A stretch of 64,000 bases of DNA, from assembly GCF_947487575.1 (NCBI RefSeq), contig NZ_CANKXG010000010.1:62001-126000 (forward strand), given 5' to 3'. Numbering within the stretch: the stretch's first letter is position 1; every line of letters begins with the position of its first letter. This DNA comes from an uncultured Algibacter sp. Lineage in GTDB: Bacteria > Bacteroidota > Bacteroidia > Flavobacteriales > Flavobacteriaceae. Shown here piece after piece: positions 18,381 through 27,739 of this stretch. The position numbers and the translations under genes are program-made. The notes below the pieces were generated by a model. It worked only from the letters and a program-made list of their open reading frames with translations, made no database searches and was not told the DNA's origin.

Positions 18381-20645
18381 TTAGTTTAAAGTATATCTTA
18401 AACCAAAAAATAATCGTCTTCCTTGGTTTGGTGCGTAAACATACGATGGGTCGAATGTTAAAGCATAAGGGTTATTTGCTGTTGCCACAACATCTCCATT
18501 AGTATCAAATTGTACATTTTTATCAAATGGGTCATTAGAGCGAGCAATTATAAATGGGTTTCCTTCATTTGGCGTCCAATTTAGTACATTTTTTACGCCA
18601 CCATAAAATTCTAAATTTGCTTTGGTAGCGTAAGTTAATTGTATGTTTTGAATACTCCATGTTGGTGAATACTCGCTACGAGGATCTAAATTACCAAGTG
18701 TTGGCAGTCGCATTGGACCATAAATATTTCCTGTGTAATCTAACGTTAAGTTGGTAGGGAAATGTTTGTATGAAAGTGACCAAACACCTGTAAAACGTTC
18801 GGTTAATATTTGTCTGGTTTTTACACCGTTTTCTTCTTGAGATACATCTTGAAAAGTGACGCCTATTGATGCTTTTAATCCGCTATTAATTATAGCGTCA
18901 ATATTTAAGCTTAGTCCTTTGGTTATTGAATTTCCATCTAAATTACTATAAATAATCTGATTAGGATTAGTGTCGTAATCTGGTATAATGGCATTTGTAA
19001 AATAGGTATACCAGGCAGAAGCATCAAAAGTAAAGATCTGTCCGCCTTTAGTATAAAATTTCTTTAAATAATTAAGATTGATATTATAGGATTGCTCAGG
19101 GTTTAATTCGCCTTTGATGATTACATCTCTAGACCCCGTAAGGGCAGCATGCTCTTCAGTAAATAAATTAACAACTCTAAATCCTGTACCTGCATTTAGT
19201 CTTATAATGTCATGCTCTGTAGGTTTGTATCTGTAAGCAATTCTGGGCGTAAAGATAGACCCATGCCTATTGTCGTAATCATATCGAGCTCCTAAAAGCA
19301 CATGGTTTTTATCTGATAGTTTTATTTCATCTTGAATAAAAAGAGAAGGGATGGTAATCTCATCTGGATTAATAGTGGCAGTTGTATTATCATTATAATA
19401 ATTGTAGCGTGCAGCCAAGCCTAGAAGTAAATCGTGTTTTTTTAAGGATTTATCCCATATAAGTTGCCCAAAACCTATGCGTTGTTGCGCTAAGTAAGGA
19501 ATGTTTCCATAAACTGAGTTCTGATCATGATCTGAATATGAAAATTGAAAATTAATTTTTTCTGAAATTGGTAATTGGTAATTTCCAATCAACTCATAAC
19601 GCGATGTATAGATGCTTTCTCCATACACTTCATCTCCTCCTCTAAAGGTTTTGTTCCATTGCATTTCTCCGCCCCATCTATCTTCATAAAAAAAACGACC
19701 AGCCATTGAAAATAATCGATTATTTTTACGTTTAAAGTTCCATTTTTGGAATACAGAAATACGATCTTGTAAGGTTACATCTGTAAAATTATCATTGTTA
19801 TTGTCAATAGCATTTGAGTATTTGTAATAATTTGCACCAACTAAAACATCTGCTTTTTTACCAACCCGAGATTTAAAACCTAAATCGAAATTAGATTCTC
19901 CCCAACCACTTATAAAATTATCTGAGAAAAATATTGGAGCGTTTTCTGGTAATTTGGTAATAATATTGATTAATCCTCCTACGGCTTCACTGCCATAAAG
20001 CGATGAGGCAGGGCCTTTAACAACTTCTACTTGTTCAATTAAAGAATTTGGTATTCCCGATAAACCATAAACTGTAGATAAACCACTAACTATTGGCATT
20101 CCGTCTATTAATACCAATGTATAAGGGCCTTCAAGACCATTAATATGAATGTCTCCTGTATTGCAAACATTACAGTTTAGTTGAGGTCTTACTCCATTAA
20201 CATTTTGTAAGGCTTCAAAAATATTTGGAGTTGGGTTCTTTTTGAAAAAAGCAGGAGAGTATACTTCTACAGGAACAGGGCTTTCAAGTCTAGAGACAGC
20301 TTTTAGAGTTCCTGTAATAATAACTTCTTCGAGTAATTCTGATTCGGATAAATCAAAATTAATCATCAAATCTTTAGAACTTATTTTAATAGTTTTCTTT
20401 TGAGTTTGATACCCAGTAAAGGAAGCTATAATTGTATAAGTTCCTGGTTTTATATTTGTAATTTTAAATTTACCATTGTTATTAGATACTGCTCCTTTAT
20501 TCTCCCCTTTTACATAAATGTTTACAAAAGGTAAAACATCATTGTTTGAAGTTATTATTCCCGTTATGTTTTGGGCACCTGAAGAGAAACTTGTTAAGCT
20601 AATAAATAATAATATAAAATACTTCACTTGTTTTATTTTTTGCAA
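18381..20645 (-). CDS. TonB-dependent receptor, likely metal-related
   Basis: Carboxypeptidase-regulatory-like N-terminal domain, plug (NGLEGPYTLVLIDGMPIVSGLSTVYGLSGIPNSLIEQVEVVKGPASSLYGSEAVGGLINIITK), beta-barrel C-terminus; upstream of the ABC metal transporter. Confidence 0.93.
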   Translation of the reverse strand: MQKIKQVKYFILLFISLTSFSSGAQNITGIITSNNDVLPFVNIYVKGENKGAVSNNNGKFKITNIKPGTYTIIASFTGYQTQKKTIKISSKDLMINFDLSESELLEEVIITGTLKAVSRLESPVPVEVYSPAFFKKNPTPNIFEALQNVNGVRPQLNCNVCNTGDIHINGLEGPYTLVLIDGMPIVSGLSTVYGLSGIPNSLIEQVEVVKGPASSLYGSEAVGGLINIITKLPENAPIFFSDNFISGWGESNFDLGFKSRVGKKADVLVGANYYKYSNAIDNNNDNFTDVTLQDRISVFQKWNFKRKNNRLFSMAGRFFYEDRWGGEMQWNKTFRGGDEVYGESIYTSRYELIGNYQLPISEKINFQFSYSDHDQNSVYGNIPYLAQQRIGFGQLIWDKSLKKHDLLLGLAARYNYYNDNTTATINPDEITIPSLFIQDEIKLSDKNHVLLGARYDYDNRHGSIFTPRIAYRYKPTEHDIIRLNAGTGFRVVNLFTEEHAALTGSRDVIIKGELNPEQSYNINLNYLKKFYTKGGQIFTFDASAWYTYFTNAIIPDYDTNPNQIIYSNLDGNSITKGLSLNIDAIINSGLKASIGVTFQDVSQEENGVKTRQILTERFTGVWSLSYKHFPTNLTLDYTGNIYGPMRLPTLGNLDPRSEYSPTWSIQNIQLTYATKANLEFYGGVKNVLNWTPNEGNPFIIARSNDPFDKNVQFDTNGDVVATANNPYALTFDPSYVYAPNQGRRLFFGLRYTLN

Positions 20646-20649
20646 ATAT

Positions 20650-20683
20650 AAATATATTTTTAGATTAATCTAAAAATATATTT
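20650..20683. promoter_or_regulatory. 34-bp perfect palindrome, candidate DtxR/MntR-family operator
   Basis: aaatatatttttagattaatctaaaaatatattt between the divergent TonB receptor and DtxR-like gene; core TTTAGATTAATCTAAA. Confidence 0.7.
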
Positions 20684-20729
20684 TAATCTTATAATTATTC
20701 TATATTTGTATTATATCTAAATTTTTAGG

Positions 20730-21386
20730 ATGATAACGCTCACAGAAGAAAACTATATAAAGGCTATTTACCATTTAGGAAAGTATGGTGTTGATAATGT
20801 AAGCACAAATTCTATTGCCAAAGAAATGGAAACTAAGGCGTCTTCTGTAACCGATATGGTTAAGAAATTATCAGATAAAGGATATGCAAATTATAAAAAA
20901 TATCAAGGTGTTACTTTAACTGAAGAGGGTAAAGAAATTGCGATAAATATTGTTAGAAAACATAGACTTTGGGAAGTGTTTTTAGTTGAAAAACTAAATT
21001 TCTCATGGGACGAAGTACATGAAGTAGCAGAACAGCTAGAGCATATAAAATCTAAAAAATTAATTAGTCAATTAGATGCTTTTTTAGAATTTCCTACACA
21101 TGATCCCCATGGAGATCCTATACCAGATAAAACAGGAAAAATAAATAAAATTGACAAAATTTTACTTTCTGAGACTATAATAGGAGATCAATGTATTTGT
21201 GTTGGTGTTCAAGATTCTTCATCAGATTTTTTAAAGTATTTAGATAAGAACAAGATAGCATTAGGAACAGAATTAGTGGTTTCTCACCGTGAACCTTTTG
21301 ATAATTCTATTACTATTAAAATAAAAAATAAAGAGCTAATTATATCTAATATGATTGCTAATAACTTGTTTGTGAAGGTGTCATAA
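20730..21386 (+). CDS. DtxR/MntR-family metal-dependent transcriptional regulator
   Basis: LTEENYIKAIYHLGKYGVDNVSTNSIAKEMETKASSVTDMVKKLSDKGY; FeoA/SH3-like C-terminal domain. Confidence 0.94.
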   Translation: MITLTEENYIKAIYHLGKYGVDNVSTNSIAKEMETKASSVTDMVKKLSDKGYANYKKYQGVTLTEEGKEIAINIVRKHRLWEVFLVEKLNFSWDEVHEVAEQLEHIKSKKLISQLDAFLEFPTHDPHGDPIPDKTGKINKIDKILLSETIIGDQCICVGVQDSSSDFLKYLDKNKIALGTELVVSHREPFDNSITIKIKNKELIISNMIANNLFVKVS

Positions 21387-21542
21387 ATGAATTAGTAACA
21401 GTATCAACTCTAATTCTTTTTTAAACCAATAATCAAAGTTATATGTTTTTATGGGTGTTTAGTTACTTATTTAAGTTTTCAAAGGGATATCTTAATTACT
21501 TAAATCTACAGGTGAAAAAGTAATACTGTTTCTTAATAGAGT

Positions 21543-21680
21543 TTAGTGGCACCCGCATCCATCGTCGCCACCGCAAACCTTTTTAGGTTTTGATTTTTTC
21601 CAAAAGAATTTTTTAATCAAAAAAGACATGGCTAAAACCATTGCAGTAAAAACTAATATGTTTTGTACGATGTCGTTCAT
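21543..21680 (-). CDS. FeoB-associated Cys-rich membrane protein (45 aa), absent from the supplied ORF track
   Basis: MNDIVQNILVFTAMVLAMSFLIKKFFWKKSKPKKVCGGDDGCGCH; one TM helix plus Cys-rich tail, directly downstream of feoB. Confidence 0.85.
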   Translation of the reverse strand: MNDIVQNILVFTAMVLAMSFLIKKFFWKKSKPKKVCGGDDGCGCH

Positions 21681-21707
21681 AATTAAATAGTCGAATTTGT
21701 TTCAATA

Positions 21708-23807
21708 TCATTTCAAAAACTGAAAGGCTATTAAAGCCACAATATACGCAAAGGCTGTCATAATCACTAATTGTAAGATAGGCCATTTCCAACTGTTGGT
21801 TTCTTTTTTTACAATTGCCAAAGTACTCATACATTGCATAGCAAAGGCATAGAATAATAGTAAAGATATGCCAGAGGCTATGGTAAATAATGGCCCACCT
21901 AAAACTGGGTTTACTTCTCCAGCCATTCTGTTTTTTATGGTATCTTCATCATCGCTACCAACACTATATATGGTTGCTAAAGTACCCACGAAAACCTCGC
22001 GGGCAGCAAAGCTACTTATTAATGCAATACCGATTTTCCAGTCGTATCCTAGAGGCCTTATAGTTGGTTCTATGGCATGACCTGCAATACCAATAAACGA
22101 ATGTTCTAGTTTGTGTGATGCTATTTTTTGCTGTAATATTTCAGTAGGTAAGTTTTCAGAAGCAAATTCTTTTTTTACAATTTCTTCAGCATTATTAAAT
22201 TGTTCCCCAGGGCCATAAGATGCTAAAAACCAAAGAATAATGGAAATAGCTAAAATAATTTTACCAGCACCAAAAATAAATGCTTTTGTTTTTTCAATAA
22301 CTGTTAAAGCCACATTTTTAAATAGTGGTAATTTATAATTAGGCATTTCAATAACAAAAAACGTTTTGCTTCTTATTTTTAAAATTCGATTTAAAATATA
22401 TGCCGATATAATGGCGGTTCCAAACCCAATAAGATAAAGTAGCATTAAGGTTAACGCTTGGTAGCTTAATCCAATAAATCTACCTTCAGGTATCACTAAA
22501 GCAATTATAATAAGATATACTGGCAATCGAGCAGAACATGTTGTAAACGGTGTTACCAAAATGGTAATTAAACGCTCTTTCCAGCTTTCAATGTTACGAG
22601 TTGCCATAATAGCTGGAATAGCGCAAGCAGTTCCAGAAATAAGCGGCACAACACTTTTACCACTAAGGCCAAAACGTCGCATGATTCGATCCATTAAAAA
22701 CACAACCCGACTCATATAACCGCTTTCTTCAAGCACAGCAATAAATAAGAATAGAAAAGCAATTTGTGGTATAAAAATAATAATACCACCCAAACCAGGT
22801 ATAATACCTTCAGCCAGTAAACTCGTAAAGGCACCATGCGGTAATTGGTTTTTTGTCCATTCGCTTAATGAAGCAAACAAGCCATCAATAAAATCCATAG
22901 GCACGCTCGACCAGTCGTAAATAGCTTGAAATATTGTGAGTAAAATGATGCCAAAAATAACGTAACCCCAAACTTTATGGGTTAAAATTCTATCTAATTT
23001 AATACGTAAATCTTTAGCTTGACTTAAGTCAATAGATTGCCCTTGATCTAATGCAGCATTAATGAATTGATAGCGTTTTATAGTTTCTTTTTGCTGCAAA
23101 CGTTTTAAGTCGGCTTTACTTTTTGTTTTAAAATTGGCAACAGGGTCAATTTCATTTCTATCGGTTTTTCCAAAATTTACATCTTGGGTAATAACAAGCC
23201 AAAGTTTGTAAAGGAGTTGATTTGGAAATGCATTTTTTAAGTTTTCAAAGTAATTAACATCAATTTGTGTGGTATCTATGCAGGGTTCAATAGAAACGTC
23301 TTTATAATTTGAGATAAGCTGTTTCAATTTATCAATACCTTGATTTTTTCGTGTACTAATAAGGGCAATTTTAGTATTTAGCTTTTCTTCCAAATAATCA
23401 ATATCTAAAGAAATACCCTTATAGCTCATACGATCAGCCATATTAATAACTAATAGGGTTGGTATTTCTAAATCTTTTATTTGAGTAAAAAGTAAAAGAT
23501 TTCGTTTTAAATTTTCAACATCGGTAACTACAACGGCAATATCTGGGAAATCTTTATCATTTTTATTAAGCAAAAGCTCAATAACAACATTCTCATCAAG
23601 CGAAGACGCATTTAAACTATAGGTCCCTGGTAAATCAATAATATGGGCTTTTACGCCACGAGGGAGTTTACAAATACCCTGTTTTTTTTCAACCGTAATA
23701 CCAGGATAATTACCAACCTTTTGGTTTAAGCCCGTTAAAGCATTAAAAACCGAGGTTTTTCCAGTGTTTGGGTTACCAATTAGCGCTACATTTATTTGTT
23801 TACTCAT
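21708..23807 (-). CDS. feoB: Ferrous iron transport protein B
   Basis: ALIGNPNTGKTSVFNALTG G1 motif, DLPGTYSL, multi-TM permease domain. Confidence 0.96.
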   Translation of the reverse strand: MSKQINVALIGNPNTGKTSVFNALTGLNQKVGNYPGITVEKKQGICKLPRGVKAHIIDLPGTYSLNASSLDENVVIELLLNKNDKDFPDIAVVVTDVENLKRNLLLFTQIKDLEIPTLLVINMADRMSYKGISLDIDYLEEKLNTKIALISTRKNQGIDKLKQLISNYKDVSIEPCIDTTQIDVNYFENLKNAFPNQLLYKLWLVITQDVNFGKTDRNEIDPVANFKTKSKADLKRLQQKETIKRYQFINAALDQGQSIDLSQAKDLRIKLDRILTHKVWGYVIFGIILLTIFQAIYDWSSVPMDFIDGLFASLSEWTKNQLPHGAFTSLLAEGIIPGLGGIIIFIPQIAFLFLFIAVLEESGYMSRVVFLMDRIMRRFGLSGKSVVPLISGTACAIPAIMATRNIESWKERLITILVTPFTTCSARLPVYLIIIALVIPEGRFIGLSYQALTLMLLYLIGFGTAIISAYILNRILKIRSKTFFVIEMPNYKLPLFKNVALTVIEKTKAFIFGAGKIILAISIILWFLASYGPGEQFNNAEEIVKKEFASENLPTEILQQKIASHKLEHSFIGIAGHAIEPTIRPLGYDWKIGIALISSFAAREVFVGTLATIYSVGSDDEDTIKNRMAGEVNPVLGGPLFTIASGISLLLFYAFAMQCMSTLAIVKKETNSWKWPILQLVIMTAFAYIVALIAFQFLK

Positions 23808-24036
23808 GCGCTATTTTTTCAATTAAAATATGAGAAGCTGTTTCTTTTCTAATAGCTAAATGCGAACCGTTTATGTTTAAGTACATAGGGTCTTGAAATG
23901 GAGCAACTTGAACTAACTGCACAGAATTACCAGGTAAACAACCCATTTCTAGTAATTTTAATGGAATATGTATAGATGAAACATCAGTAATAATGGCTCG
24001 TTCACCGCGTTTTAAGTGTGCTAAAGTATCTTGCAA
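23800..24036 (-). CDS. feoA: Ferrous iron transport protein A
   Basis: Small SH3-like FeoA domain; overlaps the feoB start. Confidence 0.9.
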   Translation of the reverse strand: MQDTLAHLKRGERAIITDVSSIHIPLKLLEMGCLPGNSVQLVQVAPFQDPMYLNINGSHLAIRKETASHILIEKIAHE

Positions 24037-24332
24037 GCTTATTTAGATTGATTTTAAAGAAGCAAAAATAGTGTAAAAGTTTAAAAGGGAAAAGCTAAAA
24101 AGTTTTTAATATATAAATAATTCTTTGAGCTTTACTCCAGAGTCGGACATTTCTATGTAATCCCAAACACAGCCACCTTTCAATTTAGTGACATTTTAAC
24201 ATACAAATAGCTTATTTAAGTATTGTGGGGTTAATATAGTATATAAACTTACCAAATCTGTTGTTTTTCATGGATTATAAGCGGCTTAAATTTGCATCAG
24301 AATAATTATTAAAACCCCAAAAAAATAATATT

Positions 24333-24440
24333 ATGAAAACAAGTAATAGAATAGTAGTAGAAAGTAAAGTTGGAACGAAAACTAAAAAATTTAGCAACGC
24401 AAGTTCTTTAGTTTGGAATTCAAAAAGACGTTTCAAATAA
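24333..24440 (+). CDS. Candidate 35-aa basic peptide
   Basis: MKTSNRIVVESKVGTKTKKFSNASSLVWNSKRRFK; preceded by a TAAATTTG -7-like box and followed by a terminator. Confidence 0.4.
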   Translation: MKTSNRIVVESKVGTKTKKFSNASSLVWNSKRRFK

Positions 24441-24462
24441 TTATAAACATTATGAAAAAAAG

Positions 24463-24490
24463 AGGTTGTCTGAAAAGACAGCCTTTTTTA
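24463..24490 (+). terminator. Terminator hairpin
   Basis: aggttgtctgaaaagacagcctttttta. Confidence 0.75.
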
Positions 24491-24497
24491 TGCAAAC

Positions 24498-25172
24498 TTA
24501 ATGTTCATATTCTTTTTTCAAAATCAAAATATCATCGAGTAAACGGCCTATGTCTTCAGAATCTGTACCATCATAAAACCCCCTTATTTGTCGTTTTTTA
24601 TCAATTAGCATAAAATTTTCGGTATGTACCATATCAAAAGGACCACCATCACCGTTATCTTTTACAGCTAAATAACTTTTACGTGCTAGTTTGTAAATGG
24701 TCTTTTTATCACCAGTTACTAAGTTCCATTTTTTATCATTTACTCCTTTTTTAATGGCATACCGTTTTAATTGAGCTACAGTATCAATTTCAGGAGTAAC
24801 AGAATGCGAGAGCAACATTACGTCATTATCATTTAAAATTTCTTTCTGAATTTCAGCCATATTAGTTGTCATAATTGGACAAATTGTTCTGCATGTGGTA
24901 AAAAAGAAGTCGGCAATATAAATTTTACCCTTATAATCGTTTTGTGTAATGGTTTTTCCGTTTTGATTTGTTAAACTAAAATCTGCTATTTTATGATATT
25001 TTTTGTGATGCTGAATAGTACTATCAACAAGTTCTGTGCTTACCATTGTAGGTTGATAAATAGGCAATGGTTGATAAACGTTTAAGGTTTTATAAATAAT
25101 AGCAATTATGATGACAGAGATAACACCAAATACAATGGCAAATACTTTGTAATCTTTAAAAAAAGACAGCAT
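24498..25172 (-). CDS. SCO1/SenC family protein
   Basis: IADFFFTTCRTICPIMTTNMAEIQ (CxxxC); ...DMVHTENFMLIDKKRQIRGFYDGT. Confidence 0.93.
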   Translation of the reverse strand: MLSFFKDYKVFAIVFGVISVIIIAIIYKTLNVYQPLPIYQPTMVSTELVDSTIQHHKKYHKIADFSLTNQNGKTITQNDYKGKIYIADFFFTTCRTICPIMTTNMAEIQKEILNDNDVMLLSHSVTPEIDTVAQLKRYAIKKGVNDKKWNLVTGDKKTIYKLARKSYLAVKDNGDGGPFDMVHTENFMLIDKKRQIRGFYDGTDSEDIGRLLDDILILKKEYEH

Positions 25173-25335
25173 TTTTTCGAATTTTTACTTAAAACTTATA
25201 CAAAAATACGATGATTTTTAGTGTCAATACATTTATACCAAACATAAATTATTGTTAAATCGAACTCCATTAGACGAATGACTTTTTAAACTTGGTTTAA
25301 AAGCTTACTTTTGTGCGATTATAAAAAAATTGTAG

Positions 25336-26667
25336 ATGTCAGTATTTTTAATAAAAGGAGCTCAATTGCTTTTGAGTCTTTCCATATTAGTTGTTTTACA
25401 TGAGTTAGGACACTTTATACCTGCTAAGATTTTTAAAACTAGAGTAGAGAAGTTTTATTTGTTTTTTGATGTAAAATTTTCATTATTTAAAAAGAAAATT
25501 GGCGAAACAGTTTATGGTATTGGTTGGTTACCTCTTGGTGGCTATGTAAAAATTTCTGGAATGATAGATGAGAGTATGGATACCCAGCAAATGGCTCAAG
25601 AGCCACAGCCTTGGGAGTTCCGTTCTAAACCTGCATGGCAACGATTAATTATTATGTTAGGTGGAGTTACAGTTAATTTTATTTTAGCCATAGTTTTATT
25701 TATAATAATGTTAGCGGTTTGGGGAAATAACTATACTACAAAAGATGGAGCAAAGTATGGCTATGGAGTTACTAAAACATTGGAAAATTATGGTTTTCAA
25801 CAAGGCGATAAAATAATCTCTATAAATGATGAACCTCTTGAAGAGATTACTATTCCTATAAACAAGTATTTAATGTTTCGTGATGTTGATAACGTTAAAG
25901 TAGAACATCTAAATGGCACTATTGAAGAAATTAAACTTCCTGAAGATATAGGTACTCAATTATTTGAGGCTGGAGATTTACCTGCACTAGAACCACGTTC
26001 TCCTTTTCAACTAGATTCAATAGTAGAAGGTTCTCCTGCCGCAAATGCAGGATTACTACCAAAAGATAAAATTGTTGCAATAAATGGAGAGCCAATCACT
26101 TATTTTTCAGACTTTACTTATGGTGTAAAAAATAATGTTAAAAAAGACATAGCTTTGCAAGTAGAACGTAATAATGAAAAACTAAATTTAGTAATAACAC
26201 CTGATGAAGATAAGTTGATAGGTATAGTTACCACAAAAACAGATTCAACTTATATAAAATATTATGAGAAAGAGTATACTTTTTCTGAAAGTATATCAGG
26301 AGGTCTTAGTCAAGCATTTTGGGAAATTAAAGATTATTTAGCTCAGTTTAAATATATATTTACTAAAAAAGGAGCATCACAAATTGGAGGATTTGCTGCT
26401 ATAGGTAATATGTTTCCGCCTGTATGGAATTGGCAAGCATTTTGGTATTTAACAGCATTTTTATCCATCATGTTAGGAGTTTTAAATTTATTACCAATAC
26501 CAGCATTAGATGGAGGTCATGTAATGTTTTTATTATATGAAATGGTGTCTGGAAGAAAGCCAGGAGATAAATTTATGGAGTATGCTCAAATGGTAGGTTT
26601 CTTTATCTTAATAGCTTTAGTTTTGTTTGCAAACGGGAATGATATTTATAAAGCTATTTTTGAATAA
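25336..26667 (+). CDS. rseP: RIP metalloprotease RseP/site-2 protease
   Basis: HELGHFIPAK zinc motif, PDZ-like region, LLPIPALDGGHVMF. Confidence 0.94.
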   Translation: MSVFLIKGAQLLLSLSILVVLHELGHFIPAKIFKTRVEKFYLFFDVKFSLFKKKIGETVYGIGWLPLGGYVKISGMIDESMDTQQMAQEPQPWEFRSKPAWQRLIIMLGGVTVNFILAIVLFIIMLAVWGNNYTTKDGAKYGYGVTKTLENYGFQQGDKIISINDEPLEEITIPINKYLMFRDVDNVKVEHLNGTIEEIKLPEDIGTQLFEAGDLPALEPRSPFQLDSIVEGSPAANAGLLPKDKIVAINGEPITYFSDFTYGVKNNVKKDIALQVERNNEKLNLVITPDEDKLIGIVTTKTDSTYIKYYEKEYTFSESISGGLSQAFWEIKDYLAQFKYIFTKKGASQIGGFAAIGNMFPPVWNWQAFWYLTAFLSIMLGVLNLLPIPALDGGHVMFLLYEMVSGRKPGDKFMEYAQMVGFFILIALVLFANGNDIYKAIFE

Positions 26668-26739
26668 TTTTTTTTGTAATTATATTGTTAGTAATTAAAA
26701 ATTAATATATATTTGCGCTCGCAAAAGCGAAAAACACAC

Positions 26740-26813
26740 TCCTTCTTAGCTCAGTTGGTTAGAGCATCTGACTGTTAATCAGAGGGTCCTTGGTTCGAGC
26801 CCAAGAGAAGGAG
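26740..26813 (+). tRNA. tRNA-Asn (anticodon GTT)
   Basis: tccttcttagctcagttggttagagcatctgactgttaatcagagggtccttggttcgagcccaagagaaggag folds as a cloverleaf: acceptor TCCTTCT/AGAAGGA, anticodon loop TGTTAAT. CCA not encoded. Confidence 0.95.
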
Positions 26814-26814
26814 C

Positions 26815-26850
26815 AAAAAAAGTCCAACATAAATGTTGGACTTTTTTATT
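26815..26850. terminator. Terminator hairpin after tRNA-Asn
   Basis: aaaaaagtccaacataaatgttggacttttttatt. Confidence 0.8.
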
Positions 26851-26863
26851 TTGTTTCCAAATA

Positions 26864-27217
26864 CTAAGAATTAATAAAACTTTTTGCAGCTTCAATAGTT
26901 TTTTTAGAATTCCCTACAAAAATCTGATTATCAACAATAATAACAGGTCTGCTTAAAAACGTGTAGTGTTCAAGAATGTAATGTTTATAATCACGTTCAG
27001 TTAAATCTTGATTTTTTAAGTCCATTTCTTTGTAAAGTTTAGCACGTTTACTAAACAATGCTTCATAACTCCCTGATAAAGCTTCCATATCTTCAACTTG
27101 TTTAACTGTAATAGGTTCAGATTTAATATCCTGTAAAATAAATTCAGAAGATAAATGCAGTTCGTTTAAAATTCTAGTGCAGGTATTGCAGGTCTTTAAA
27201 TAATATACTTTTTTCAT
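26864..27217 (-). CDS. ArsC/Spx-like thioredoxin-fold family protein
   Basis: KVYYLKTCNTCTRILNEL... and FLSRPVIIVDNQIFVGNSKKTIE. Confidence 0.82.
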   Translation of the reverse strand: MKKVYYLKTCNTCTRILNELHLSSEFILQDIKSEPITVKQVEDMEALSGSYEALFSKRAKLYKEMDLKNQDLTERDYKHYILEHYTFLSRPVIIVDNQIFVGNSKKTIEAAKSFINS

Positions 27218-27274
27218 GGATTTGATTATTTATAAAAACAAATTAAAACTATATTTATCGAAAAAATAAATAAA

Positions 27275-27739
27275 ATGGATTTTACATTTCAGGTTTTAAA
27301 AAATACAAGAGCAATTTTTAATGAAATTATTGAAAACAATACGTTAGAAGATTTAAATAAAATCCCAGAAGGATTCAATAATAACATCATTTGGAATATT
27401 GGTCATACTGTAGTTTCAGAGCAATTATTGGCTTATAAATTGTCTGGTTTAGAATCAACACTTTCTGATGATTTGATTAATAAATACAGAAAAGATTCAA
27501 AACCTGAAGGCGATTTAACTCAAGATGATGTTAATGAAATAAAAGAGTTGTTATTTTCAACCATTGAAAAAACAAAACTTGATTACAATAATGAGGTGTT
27601 TAAAACATATAATAGCTATACAGTATCAACAACAGGAAATACCTTAAATAATATTGATGAGGCTTTGCAATTTATAGTAATTCATGAAGGTTTACATTAC
27701 GGCTATATTTTAGCGCTTTTAAAGACTGTTAAAAACTAA
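27275..27739 (+). CDS. DinB family protein
   Basis: N-terminal RAIFNEIIENNTLEDLNKIPEGFNNNIIWNIGHTVVSEQLLAYKLSG; HEGLHYGYI. Confidence 0.82.
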   Translation: MDFTFQVLKNTRAIFNEIIENNTLEDLNKIPEGFNNNIIWNIGHTVVSEQLLAYKLSGLESTLSDDLINKYRKDSKPEGDLTQDDVNEIKELLFSTIEKTKLDYNNEVFKTYNSYTVSTTGNTLNNIDEALQFIVIHEGLHYGYILALLKTVKN

